NCBI GenBank assembly: GCA_009469675.1
Contig: SSSZ01000030.1
Location: forward strand, 62,001-126,000
Origin: Azonexaceae bacterium
Lineage (GTDB): Bacteria; Pseudomonadota; Gammaproteobacteria; Burkholderiales; Rhodocyclaceae
DNA: 64,000 nt
Reading direction: 5' to 3'
Part shown: positions 48,768 to 55,565 of the stretch, piece after piece
Numbering within the stretch: position 1 is the stretch's first letter
How the letters are laid out: the number at the start of each line of letters is the position of its first letter
The notes under the pieces: model-generated
The model's database searches: none
The model's input: only the letters and a program-made list of their open reading frames with translations
Told to the model about the DNA's origin: nothing
Made by a program: the position numbers and the translations under genes

Positions 48768-49942
48768 CGGTTGCAGAGCTTGGCGATCCAGGGGTAACGC
48801 CGGGCGTCGCCCTTCTCCCGCAGGATTTTCCGTAGCCGCGGGGTGAGCATGCCCCGGCCGAAGGTCTGGATGAAACCGACGTTGCCCACGTCGTTGAGTT
48901 CCAGGAGCTTCGGCCCCCGGTCGGTGAAGGCGATGTCCCAATGCTGGATGCGCATCAGCGGAAAGACGGTGGCGGCATCCAGGCAGGCGGCGAGGGCCTG
49001 CGGCCAGTCGGGCATGACGAAGCCGTCGATGGCCCGGCCGGTTTCCGGACTGTGGGTATAGTCCTTCGATTCGAGGCCGTTGATGGCGATCCCGACCCGT
49101 CCGCTTGCCAGGTCGATGGGGGCCGAGAGGTGGCCGGAGCGGCCGCCGGTCCACAGGTCGCTGACGCAGTTTTCCCGGGCGATGCGCCAGAAGGCGGCGA
49201 TGGCTTCGGGGCCTTCCTCGTCTTGGACGACGACGACCCGCGCCCCGGAAATGGTCGTATTGCCCACCAGTTCGACGATGGCCGGATGGGGGCGGAGCAC
49301 CTCCTGGAAGAGGTAGCCCATTTCCCGCTTGAAGTAGCCGGCGCTGGCCCCGAAGACCTTGCGGTCGACGAAGTCCGAAACGGCGATTCGCCCGCCGTCG
49401 AGCAAGGCCAGGGTGTCGTCCTCGGGGTGGTAGCCGACGAGGTGAAAACAGCCGACGCTTTGCATGCTGTAGCAGGGTTTGGCGAAGACCGGCCAGCATT
49501 GGTTGAGGCGCAGCCAGGCGGCGAGTTCGGCGGGGCTGCGCAGGAGGGGCGGTGACGAGGCCGCTCCGGCCTGGGCCGTCGGGCGGAACTGGGCCAGGAC
49601 TGCGGCGGCGGGAAAGCCGAATTTTTCCGCGTAGAGGTGAAACGTATATTTGTCCCACCCCGGCATGGCGACGGCCCGGCTGTTGAGGGCGTGGGCGACG
49701 TCTTCCATGACCCGCCAGCCGAGGTAGTCGCGGGGGTCGGCCCGGCCGCCGATACGCTCGTCGTAGAAGCGATAGGTGTAATAGTCGGTGGCTCCCAGGG
49801 TCGGGTTGGCCAGCTTGCAGCGCAGGATTCCGGCCGCCTGCCGCAACACCCCCTGACCGTGCCGGCGGCCGACCTTGATGAAGGCGTATTGCCCTTTGAT
49901 CCAATTGCTCACCGCGTGTCGATTCAAGGCCGCTTCCCCCAT
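48764..49942 (-). CDS. ATP-grasp ligase of the sugar-transfer-associated (PF14397-like) type
   Basis: 392 residues, soluble. An N-terminal region with ANPTLGATDYYTYRFYDERIG leads to the ATP-binding VFAKPCYSMQSVGCFHL Lys, then YLFQEVLRPHPAI, VGNTTISGARVVVVQDEE, VGIAINGLESKDYTHSPETGRAIDGFVMPDW and the metal-binding IQHWDIAFTDRGPKLLELND. ATP-grasp enzymes join a carboxylate to an amine or other nucleophile with ATP. Relatives are annotated as glutamate-ligase-like or polysaccharide-associated; the substrate here is unknown. It faces away from a 47-residue repeat peptide gene 304 bases upstream. Confidence 0.85.
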   Translation of the reverse strand: MGEAALNRHAVSNWIKGQYAFIKVGRRHGQGVLRQAAGILRCKLANPTLGATDYYTYRFYDERIGGRADPRDYLGWRVMEDVAHALNSRAVAMPGWDKYTFHLYAEKFGFPAAAVLAQFRPTAQAGAASSPPLLRSPAELAAWLRLNQCWPVFAKPCYSMQSVGCFHLVGYHPEDDTLALLDGGRIAVSDFVDRKVFGASAGYFKREMGYLFQEVLRPHPAIVELVGNTTISGARVVVVQDEEGPEAIAAFWRIARENCVSDLWTGGRSGHLSAPIDLASGRVGIAINGLESKDYTHSPETGRAIDGFVMPDWPQALAACLDAATVFPLMRIQHWDIAFTDRGPKLLELNDVGNVGFIQTFGRGMLTPRLRKILREKGDARRYPWIAKLCNR

Positions 49943-50246
49943 GGTTCGGTCTCTGCCGCCGCAGGACTCCCTTCAAAGAGGAGTCGTCACCCGCACCGGC
50001 GGGCGCCGGCGGCGCCTTGGCGGCAATTCTAGCGGAGGGTCCGCCGGCCTGTCGTAGCACGGCGGACTAGGCAGGAAATATTTCACGCTCGCTTGTCGAC
50101 GGTTCTTACACTGGCCGCAAATTTGGGAAAATGTGTTTGGTTGTTATTCAGATAAAACAATCGGTTAGTTTGTATGGCACGGGATGTGCTATGTAGATGC
50201 CACTGCACGATGCAGCCTTTTAAACTTACCTGTTCAAGGAGGCAAC
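49943..50246. other. Divergent intergenic region between ATP-grasp and repeat peptide genes
   Basis: 304 bases without a gene. The left half is GC-rich. The right half is AT-rich and contains an imperfect inverted repeat TTGTTATTCAGATAAAACAA (50141-50160), a candidate operator, and several weak -10-like sequences. Immediately before the peptide start is an AAGGAGG ribosome-binding site. Confidence 0.6.
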
Positions 50247-50390
50247 ATGTCTTTCTTCGGCACCGAACCCATCCCCGTCCCCCGTGGTACCCAGCCGGGG
50301 CCCGATAACGTTCGCCTGTCCATCGGCACCGAGCCGCTTCCCCCGATCCGTGGTACTCAGCCCGGCGGTACGGCTCCCAACGATCTCTGA
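50247..50390 (+). CDS. 47-residue two-repeat peptide (possible RiPP precursor or small secreted signal)
   Basis: A 47-codon gene with a very strong ribosome-binding site (AAGGAGG, 5 bases before the ATG at 50247) and a strong terminator 60 bases after the stop. The product is Pro/Gly/Thr-rich with no Cys, His or Lys. It holds two near-identical units 22 residues apart: GTEPIPVPRGTQPG (5-18) and GTEPLPPIRGTQPG (27-40); only three positions differ, while synonymous codons differ, so the peptide, not the DNA, is conserved. The divergent ATP-grasp gene makes a modified peptide plausible. I know no family for it. Confidence 0.75.
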   Translation: MSFFGTEPIPVPRGTQPGPDNVRLSIGTEPLPPIRGTQPGGTAPNDL

Positions 50391-50449
50391 TCGTCAGAGC
50401 AGGTGAGCGTGCCTCCCCATTGAAGGCACGCTGGAGCATCAGGAATGGA

Positions 50450-50483
50450 AAGCGGAGGCCAGTGATGGCCTCCGCTTTTTTTT
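50450..50483 (+). terminator. Intrinsic terminator after the repeat peptide gene
   Basis: GCGGAGGCCA, loop GTGA, TGGCCTCCGC, followed by TTTTTTTT: a 10 bp perfect stem. A second 8 bp hairpin (GCGTGCCT/AGGCACGC, 50407-50431) lies between it and the stop codon. Confidence 0.93.
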
Positions 50484-50548
50484 ACGCCTTCAGGCGGCCG
50501 CCACCTTGGACCCGGCCCCTCGAGGTCTCGCCGCGGGTCCAAACGCCG

Positions 50549-50944
50549 TCAACCCGATTTCTCCAGCTTGAGCGACGCCGAATTGATGCAGTAGCGCAGC
50601 CCGCTGGGGCGCGGGCCGTCGGGGAAGACGTGGCCGAGATGGGCGCCGCATTGGGAACAGGTGACTTCGGTGCGGACCATGCCGAAGCTGCGGTCGGTAT
50701 GTTCGTCGATGAGGGTTTCGTCGGTGGGTGCGGTGAAGCTGGGCCAGCCACAGCCCGAGTCGAATTTGGCTTTTGAGGCGAACAGGGGGGCGCCGCAGCA
50801 GACGCAGCGGTAGGTGCCGTCTTCGTGGCAATCCCAGTAACGGCCGGTGAAGGCGCGTTCGGTGCCTTTTTCCCGGGTGACCCGGTATTCCTCGGGGGTC
50901 ACCAGGTGGCGCCATTCGGCGTCGGGGCGGTCGATCTTGGGCAT
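50549..50944 (-). CDS. msrB: Peptide-methionine (R)-S-oxide reductase MsrB
   Basis: 131 residues from the ATG at 50944, with AGGAAG upstream. Zinc site CxxC pairs in [25 protein letters not shown] and [31 protein letters not shown], the last holding the catalytic Cys of RYCINSASL. It repairs oxidised methionine in the cytosol. Divergent from the sugar dehydrogenase gene. Confidence 0.96.
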   Translation of the reverse strand: MPKIDRPDAEWRHLVTPEEYRVTREKGTERAFTGRYWDCHEDGTYRCVCCGAPLFASKAKFDSGCGWPSFTAPTDETLIDEHTDRSFGMVRTEVTCSQCGAHLGHVFPDGPRPSGLRYCINSASLKLEKSG

Positions 50945-51032
50945 GGTCGGCTTCCTGTCGGGGGAGTGTTGTTGAGACAACGCTGGGCGACAAAGTTCTG
51001 CCGGCTAGCGGCGATTATGCTTGAATGAAAGC

Positions 51033-52163
51033 ATGGTTTCCGCCCTGAAATTCGTGACTTCCTGGTGCCGTCTGATCGCGCTCCTCGTTGCCGGGCCGGC
51101 CGTGGCCGCCGACCGCCTGCCCCTGGAGCAGATCCGGTTACCCGCCGGATTCGCCATCGAACTGGTGGCGCGGCTGCCCAACGCCCGCGGGATGAGCCTG
51201 GGAGCCGGCAACGTGCTTTACGTCGGTTCGATGCGCGAGGGCAAGGTTTATGCCCTGGAACTCGACGCCGCCTGGCGGGCGAAGCGGCTGCACGTTCTCG
51301 CCCGGGGCCTCGACCTGCCCGTGGGCGTGGCCTGGCGGGACGGCAGCCTCTACGTTTCGGCGGTGAGCCGGATCCTTCGGTTGGACGACATCGACCGCCG
51401 GCTGGCCAATCCGCCGGAACCCACCGTGGTGTTCGACGGCTTCCCCAGGGAAACCCACCACGGCTGGAAATTCATCGCCTTCGGCCCGGACGGCTGGCTG
51501 TACGTGCCGGTGGGGGCGCCCTGCAACATCTGCGCCCCGGACCCCGCCCGCTACGCCGCCCTGTTCCGCCTCCGGCCCGACGGTTCCAGGCTGGAACGGG
51601 TGGCCCGGGGGGTAAGGAATAGCGTCGGCTTCGACTGGCATCCCGAGACCGGCGAACTGTGGTTCACCGACAACGGCCGCGATCATCTCGGCGACGACGC
51701 GCCACCCGACGAACTCAATCGCCTCGCCAAACCCGACGGGCATTTCGGCTATCCCTACTGCCACGGCGGCACCCTGGCCGATCCGGAATTCGGCGGCCAG
51801 CGCCCCTGCGCCGAATTCGAACCGCCGGTGCAGAATCTCGGCGCCCATGTGGCGTCCCTTGGCATGCGCTTTTACAATGGCCAGCAGTTCCCGGCACAAT
51901 ACCGGCAACAGGTGTTCATCGCCGAGCACGGGTCGTGGAATCGCAGCAAGAAGGCGGGCTATCGCATCAGCCTGGTCCGCCTGGCGGGCAACCAGGCGCT
52001 CGCCTACGAAACCTTCGCCAGCGGCTGGCTGCAGGGCGAAACCGCCTGGGGCCGGCCCGCCGACCTGCTGGTTCTGCCCGACGGCTCGCTCCTCGTGGCG
52101 GACGACCTGGCTGGAGCCATCTATCGCATCAGTTATTCACCCGACCGGAAAACCACGCAATGA
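51033..52163 (+). CDS. PQQ-dependent sugar dehydrogenase (YliI/sorbosone-dehydrogenase-like)
   Basis: 376 residues from the ATG at 51033, with signal peptide ending AGPAVAADR. The beta-propeller pattern is clear: LPAGFAIELVARLPNARGMSLGAGNVLYVGS, GWKFIAFGPDGWLYVPVGAPCNIC, GVRNSVGFDWHPETGELWFTDNGRDHLGDDAPPDELN and EHGSWNRSKKAGYRI. These periplasmic enzymes oxidise sugars using PQQ. No pqq synthesis genes are in the window. The YecA gene start overlaps its stop by 4 bases. Confidence 0.9.
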   Translation: MVSALKFVTSWCRLIALLVAGPAVAADRLPLEQIRLPAGFAIELVARLPNARGMSLGAGNVLYVGSMREGKVYALELDAAWRAKRLHVLARGLDLPVGVAWRDGSLYVSAVSRILRLDDIDRRLANPPEPTVVFDGFPRETHHGWKFIAFGPDGWLYVPVGAPCNICAPDPARYAALFRLRPDGSRLERVARGVRNSVGFDWHPETGELWFTDNGRDHLGDDAPPDELNRLAKPDGHFGYPYCHGGTLADPEFGGQRPCAEFEPPVQNLGAHVASLGMRFYNGQQFPAQYRQQVFIAEHGSWNRSKKAGYRISLVRLAGNQALAYETFASGWLQGETAWGRPADLLVLPDGSLLVADDLAGAIYRISYSPDRKTTQ

Positions 52164-52849
52164 CCAACGAAGCCCTCACCAACGCCGAACTCGACCGCCT
52201 GGAAGAACTCCTCGAAAGCGAAGCCTTCAGGGGGGAAGCCATGCGCCTGGACGAAATCCAGGCCATGCTCTGCGCCGTCGTCAGCGGTCCGCGGGAGGTG
52301 GCCCCGGAAATCTGGCTCCCCGAAGCCTTCGGCCCGGGCCGTGCTCCGGGGCCGGAGGCGCGCGAGGCCGAGGCGCTCCTCCGCCGGCTTCACGATGAAA
52401 TCGCCCAGTCCCTGGCGGACAAGGAAACCGTGGCGCCGGTGCTCTATCCCATCGATGAGGACGCGGCGGAATACGACTACGGCACCTGGGCCGACGCCTA
52501 CGTCTTCGGCTGCGGCCTGGCCGGCGACTGGTACGAGGAGGCGGGAAACCACGCCGACGATCTGTCGGAACTCCTGGAACCGATGTTTCTCCTCAACGGC
52601 ATGCTGCGGGAGGATGTCGAGGCCAGCGGCGAGCGCTGGTTTTCTCCCGCCGAGGAAGCCCGGCTGGTGGCTGAAGTCCAGGACGGCCTGCCGGAAATCA
52701 TCCAGTCCCTCTACGACTTCTGGCAGAGCAAGAAGCAGACGGTGACCATTCGCCGCAGCGAACCCAAGGCCGGCCGCAACGACCCGTGCCCCTGCGGCAG
52801 CGGCAAGAAATTCAAACAATGCTGCGGCCGCCCGGACCGCCTGAACTGA
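52160..52849 (+). CDS. UPF0149/YecA family protein with C-terminal SEC-C zinc motif
   Basis: 229 residues. UPF0149 core with LTNAELDRLEELLESEAFRGEAMRLDEIQAMLCAVVSGP and YDYGTWADAYVFGCGLAGDWYEEAGNHADDLSELLEPMFLL, then the SEC-C zinc finger GRNDPCPCGSGKKFKQCCGRPD shared with the SecA tail. E. coli YecA binds ribosomes and metal. Its ATG overlaps the dehydrogenase stop. It ends before the shared terminator with the phasin gene. Confidence 0.93.
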   Translation: MTNEALTNAELDRLEELLESEAFRGEAMRLDEIQAMLCAVVSGPREVAPEIWLPEAFGPGRAPGPEAREAEALLRRLHDEIAQSLADKETVAPVLYPIDEDAAEYDYGTWADAYVFGCGLAGDWYEEAGNHADDLSELLEPMFLLNGMLREDVEASGERWFSPAEEARLVAEVQDGLPEIIQSLYDFWQSKKQTVTIRRSEPKAGRNDPCPCGSGKKFKQCCGRPDRLN

Positions 52850-52897
52850 GGCGGCCGGAGCCGCTGCTCTCGGCAGTTGCCCTGGCCGGGGGCAATG

Positions 52898-52926
52898 AAA
52901 AAAGCCGGAGCAAGCTCCGGCTTTTT
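52898..52926. terminator. Bidirectional intrinsic terminator
   Basis: An A-run, GCCGGAGC, AA, GCTCCGGC and a T-run: a symmetric hairpin with A/T tracts on both flanks, serving the YecA gene from the left and the phasin gene from the right. Confidence 0.9.
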
Positions 52927-52946
52927 GTCAGCGACGCGAAGGTGGC

Positions 52947-53495
52947 TTAGGCGGCCTTCTTGCCCTTGGGGGCGGCGACGTTGGCGGCCTTCAGGGTAGC
53001 CTGGGTGGCGGCGGCAACGCTGGCTTCGGCGACTTCGGCGACCTGCTTGGAAGCCTTGTTCAGGCCTTCGTAGGCGTCGTTGGCGGCGGCGATGGCCGAC
53101 TTGACGGCGGCGACGGCGGCTTCGGAGCCGGCCGGGGCGCTGGCCAGGGCCTTTTCAACCAGGCCGTTCACCTGGGCGTTGGCTTGGGCGACTTGCGACT
53201 CGACGGCCTTGGAGAGCTTGTCCTTGGCTTCGGTGGTGATGGCGAAGACGCTGCGAGAGTAGTCCAGGCCCTTTTCGATGGCCGGGGCGGCAAAGCTTTG
53301 CTGCAGCGCAACGAACGCCTTGGCGTCCTTGACGTTGAGCAGGGCGGAAACGTTGGCGAAGGACGTTTCGAGCAGCGAGCGGCTGGTGTTCAGGTTAAGG
53401 GCGGCAAGACGCTCGACGCTGTCGAGGGTGGTGCTGGCGACGAGGGCGGCGGAATCGAGGCCGGACTTGGCGAAGGCTTGAAGATTGACGTTCAT
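52947..53495 (-). CDS. phaP: Phasin (PHA granule protein), copy 1
   Basis: 182 residues, helical, amphipathic and Ala-rich, no membrane segment. It has the phasin_2 pattern ERLAALNLNTSRSLLETSFANVSALLNVKDAKAFVALQQSFAAPAIEKGLDYSRSVFAITTEAKDKLSKAVE and ends in an AAPKGKKAA tail. It coats polyhydroxyalkanoate granules. It shares the KGKKAA tail and core with copy 2 and has its own promoter with flanking operators. A weak hydrophobic face contacts the polyester. Confidence 0.94.
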   Translation of the reverse strand: MNVNLQAFAKSGLDSAALVASTTLDSVERLAALNLNTSRSLLETSFANVSALLNVKDAKAFVALQQSFAAPAIEKGLDYSRSVFAITTEAKDKLSKAVESQVAQANAQVNGLVEKALASAPAGSEAAVAAVKSAIAAANDAYEGLNKASKQVAEVAEASVAAATQATLKAANVAAPKGKKAA

Positions 53496-53562
53496 GGTGA
53501 GCTCCGTAAGCTAAGGTTGGTTACCGGGTCGAGAAAGGTCTCATGAACCCTTCCGTAGAAAA

Positions 53563-53635
53563 TGCTGCACTGCAACAAGACCGTATTTTACTCGGCGTTT
53601 AGGTGTTGTCAATAGTTTTTTGTTGCGCCGCAACA
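53563..53635 (-). promoter_or_regulatory. Phasin copy 1 promoter with two PhaR-like operators
   Basis: Minus-strand -35 TTGACA (53612-53607), 16-base spacer, -10 TAAAAT (53590-53585). A near-palindromic TGCTGCACTGCAACA (53563-53577) covers the start region and a perfect TGTTGCG-C-CGCAACA (53621-53635) lies just upstream of the -35. These resemble the TGC/GCA-rich sites bound by the PHA repressor PhaR in betaproteobacteria. PhaR itself is not in the window. Confidence 0.75.
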
Positions 53636-53749
53636 TTTTTTTTGTGGTTTTTTCCGGGCGTTGCTTACACCGGCCTAAAACCTTGTTGCTAAACGGGTTT
53701 GCGCTTCGGCTGGGGGCGGCGGCCCGGGGGTTGCCGCCGGGCCGGGGAG

Positions 53750-53773
53750 CCGTCGGCCCCCAGGGGCCGACGG
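53750..53773. repeat. Strong inverted repeat after phasin copy 2
   Basis: CCGTCGGCCC and GGGCCGACGG frame a CCAG loop, a perfect GC-rich 10-11 bp hairpin 12 bases beyond the copy 2 stop. No T-run, so termination would rely on rho or the hairpin may only protect the transcript end. Confidence 0.7.
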
Positions 53774-53785
53774 CAGTGGGCTGCT

Positions 53786-54352
53786 TTAGGCGGCTTTCTT
53801 GCCCTTGGGGGCGGCAACCGTGGCTGCCTTCAGGCTGGCTTCGGCGGCGGCCCCGACACCGGCCTCGGCGACTTCAGCGACCTGCCTGGAAACCTTGTTG
53901 AAGTTGTCAAAGGCGTTGTTGGCGGCGGCGATGGCGGATTTGACCAGGGCCACGGCGACCTCGGAGCCGGCCGGGGCGCCGCGCAGGCCGTCTTCGACCA
54001 GAGCAAACAGCTGGGCATTGGTTTGCGCCAGTTGGGCTTCGAATTCCGCGACGATCTTGTCCTTGGCTTCTGCGGCAATGGCGTAAACGCTGCGGGAGTA
54101 ATCCAGGCCTTCTTCGATGGCCGGGGCGGCCAGGTTCTGCTGGAGGGCGACGAAAGACTGGAGATCCTTGGCGCCGGCCAGGGCGGAGACGGCGGTGGTG
54201 TAGTTTTCCAGGGCCGAGCGGGCGGTCCGCAGGTTGAGGTTGGTCAGACGCTCGCTGCAATCAAAGGCGGTGGCGCCAAAGAACGCGGCACGGTCGAGAC
54301 CGGCTTGGGCGAAACCGGCGGCTTGGGAGAAATCGAGGGCGGGAAAATTCAT
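53786..54352 (-). CDS. phaP: Phasin, copy 2
   Basis: 188 residues from the ATG at 54352. Same architecture as copy 1: an N-terminal helix, SALENYTTAVSALAGAKDLQSFVALQQNLAAPAIEEGLDYSRSVYAIAAEAKDKIVAEFE, GAPAGSEVAVALVKSAIAAANNAFDNFNKVSRQVAEVAEAG and an AAPKGKKAA tail. The two share about half their residues by eye, with identical core words (VALQQ, GLDYSRSV, EAKDK, PAGSE), so they arose by tandem duplication. Each has its own promoter. Different expression or granule size control is likely. Confidence 0.93.
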   Translation of the reverse strand: MNFPALDFSQAAGFAQAGLDRAAFFGATAFDCSERLTNLNLRTARSALENYTTAVSALAGAKDLQSFVALQQNLAAPAIEEGLDYSRSVYAIAAEAKDKIVAEFEAQLAQTNAQLFALVEDGLRGAPAGSEVAVALVKSAIAAANNAFDNFNKVSRQVAEVAEAGVGAAAEASLKAATVAAPKGKKAA

Positions 54353-54428
54353 GGTGACTCCTTGAGTTACGGGTGATCTGCGGCCTTCCATCTGACATTT
54401 TCCAAACAATGAGAAATGGATAATTTCC

Positions 54429-54466
54429 GCAATGCAGCATCATAGGTAATATCGCGATATTGTCAA
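54429..54466 (-). promoter_or_regulatory. Phasin copy 2 promoter with downstream operator and perfect palindrome
   Basis: Minus-strand -35 TTGACA (54466-54461), 16-base spacer, -10 TATGAT (54444-54439). The plus strand reads CGCAATGCAGCA at 54428-54439, a TGC/GCA-type site beside the -10, and TGTTGCGGCGCGCAA lies farther upstream near 54514. The spacer holds a perfect 14-base palindrome, AATATCGCGATATT (54448-54461), unlike anything at the copy 1 promoter. Confidence 0.7.
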
Positions 54467-54636
54467 GTTTACAGGGAAATTTCTCAATCTATTCAGTCGT
54501 ATGTTTGAATAATTGTTGCGGCGCGCAAGCGGCTGATTCTCAGCCCTGCCCGAGGCGGTGTCATGCCGTGTCGGCGGCTCCCCCGGCGACGGGGGAGCTG
54601 GAACCGGTCGGCGGGTTTAGTGTCCCGGCGGGAAGC

Positions 54637-55014
54637 TCAGGCCGGGATGTCGGCGAGCAGGTCGGTGTCGGCGTGGGAGTAAGCCGGGGCGCAGCAGCAG
54701 AGCATGTGCAGCGGCTCGCCGCCGGTGTTGTCGATGCGGTGGGGCGTTCCCGGCGGGATGACGACGCTGTCGCCGGCAGTGACGGGGAAGCGTTCGGCGC
54801 CGAGAGTCATCATGCCGCTGCCCCGGGTGAGGTGGTAGATTTCTTCGCTCGCCCGGTGGCGGTGCAGGCAGGTGCCGGCGCCGACCGGCACGACGGCCTC
54901 GGCGAGACTCTGGTGGCGTACCGGATGGTGGTCGGGGTGGAGCAGTTCGCGGATTTCCGAACCATCCTTGGTGACGTAGGCCGGCACGCCGGCCAGGCTG
55001 GTTTTGCCTTTCAT
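54637..55014 (-). CDS. Cupin-domain protein
   Basis: 125 residues, single beta-barrel cupin with CLHRHRASEEIYHLTRGSGMMTLGAERFPVTAGDSVVIPPGTPHRIDNTG: metal ligands two His, one Glu and one late His as in cupin_2 proteins. It may be an isomerase-like or sensory cupin; no substrate can be told. Not clearly in an operon; the gap to creA is 95 bases. Confidence 0.88.
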   Translation of the reverse strand: MKGKTSLAGVPAYVTKDGSEIRELLHPDHHPVRHQSLAEAVVPVGAGTCLHRHRASEEIYHLTRGSGMMTLGAERFPVTAGDSVVIPPGTPHRIDNTGGEPLHMLCCCAPAYSHADTDLLADIPA

Positions 55015-55109
55015 ATCAATTCGCTTTCAAAGCGCGATGCGAAGGCGAGCCGAAGACCGTGCTGAGCAAGGCGAAGTCGACAAAGCATTGGTTTGCATGC
55101 GCATTGCGA

Positions 55110-55565
55110 TCACTTGCCGCCCCAGGGTTGCACCGGCACCGTCGAGATGGCGTTGGCCGGCGCGCCTTCGATGATCTTGCGGCTGATCGCCAGGTAGACC
55201 AGGACGTTGCGTTTCTGGTCGTGGAAGCGGGTGATCTTGGTTTCCTTGAAGAGCAGGGAGGTGTCCTCGGAAAACACCACCTCGTCCTTGGGCAGCTTGG
55301 CGGGCAAGACGATGGGCCCGACCTGGCGGCAGGCCAGGGAAAACTGCGAGGGATCCTCGGCCAGCCCGAAACTGCCGGCCACGCCTCCCGTGCGGGCCTG
55401 GCTGACGTGGCAGGTGACGCCGCCCACCCGGGGGTCGTCGAAGGCGTAGATGCAGACCCGGTGGTTGGCGCCGACCAGCTTCCAGGCGGTGGTGACGCAG
55501 CCTACCTCCTCGGCGGCGAGCGGGCCGGCGAAGGCCAGCAGGAGCGGGATGACGAAGCGTTTCAT
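55110..55565 (-). CDS. creA: CreA family periplasmic protein
   Basis: 151 residues with signal peptide (MKRFVIPLLLAFAGPLAAE). CreA pattern: VGCVTTAWKLVGANHRVCIYAFDDPRVGGVTCHVSQARTGGVAGSFGLAEDPSQFSLACRQVGP and NVLVYLAISRKIIEGAP. Function unknown (DUF-like); named for its place in the E. coli cre locus, but creBCD are absent here. Its start overlaps the upstream exonuclease stop by 4 bases (ATGA). Confidence 0.93.
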   Translation of the reverse strand: MKRFVIPLLLAFAGPLAAEEVGCVTTAWKLVGANHRVCIYAFDDPRVGGVTCHVSQARTGGVAGSFGLAEDPSQFSLACRQVGPIVLPAKLPKDEVVFSEDTSLLFKETKITRFHDQKRNVLVYLAISRKIIEGAPANAISTVPVQPWGGK

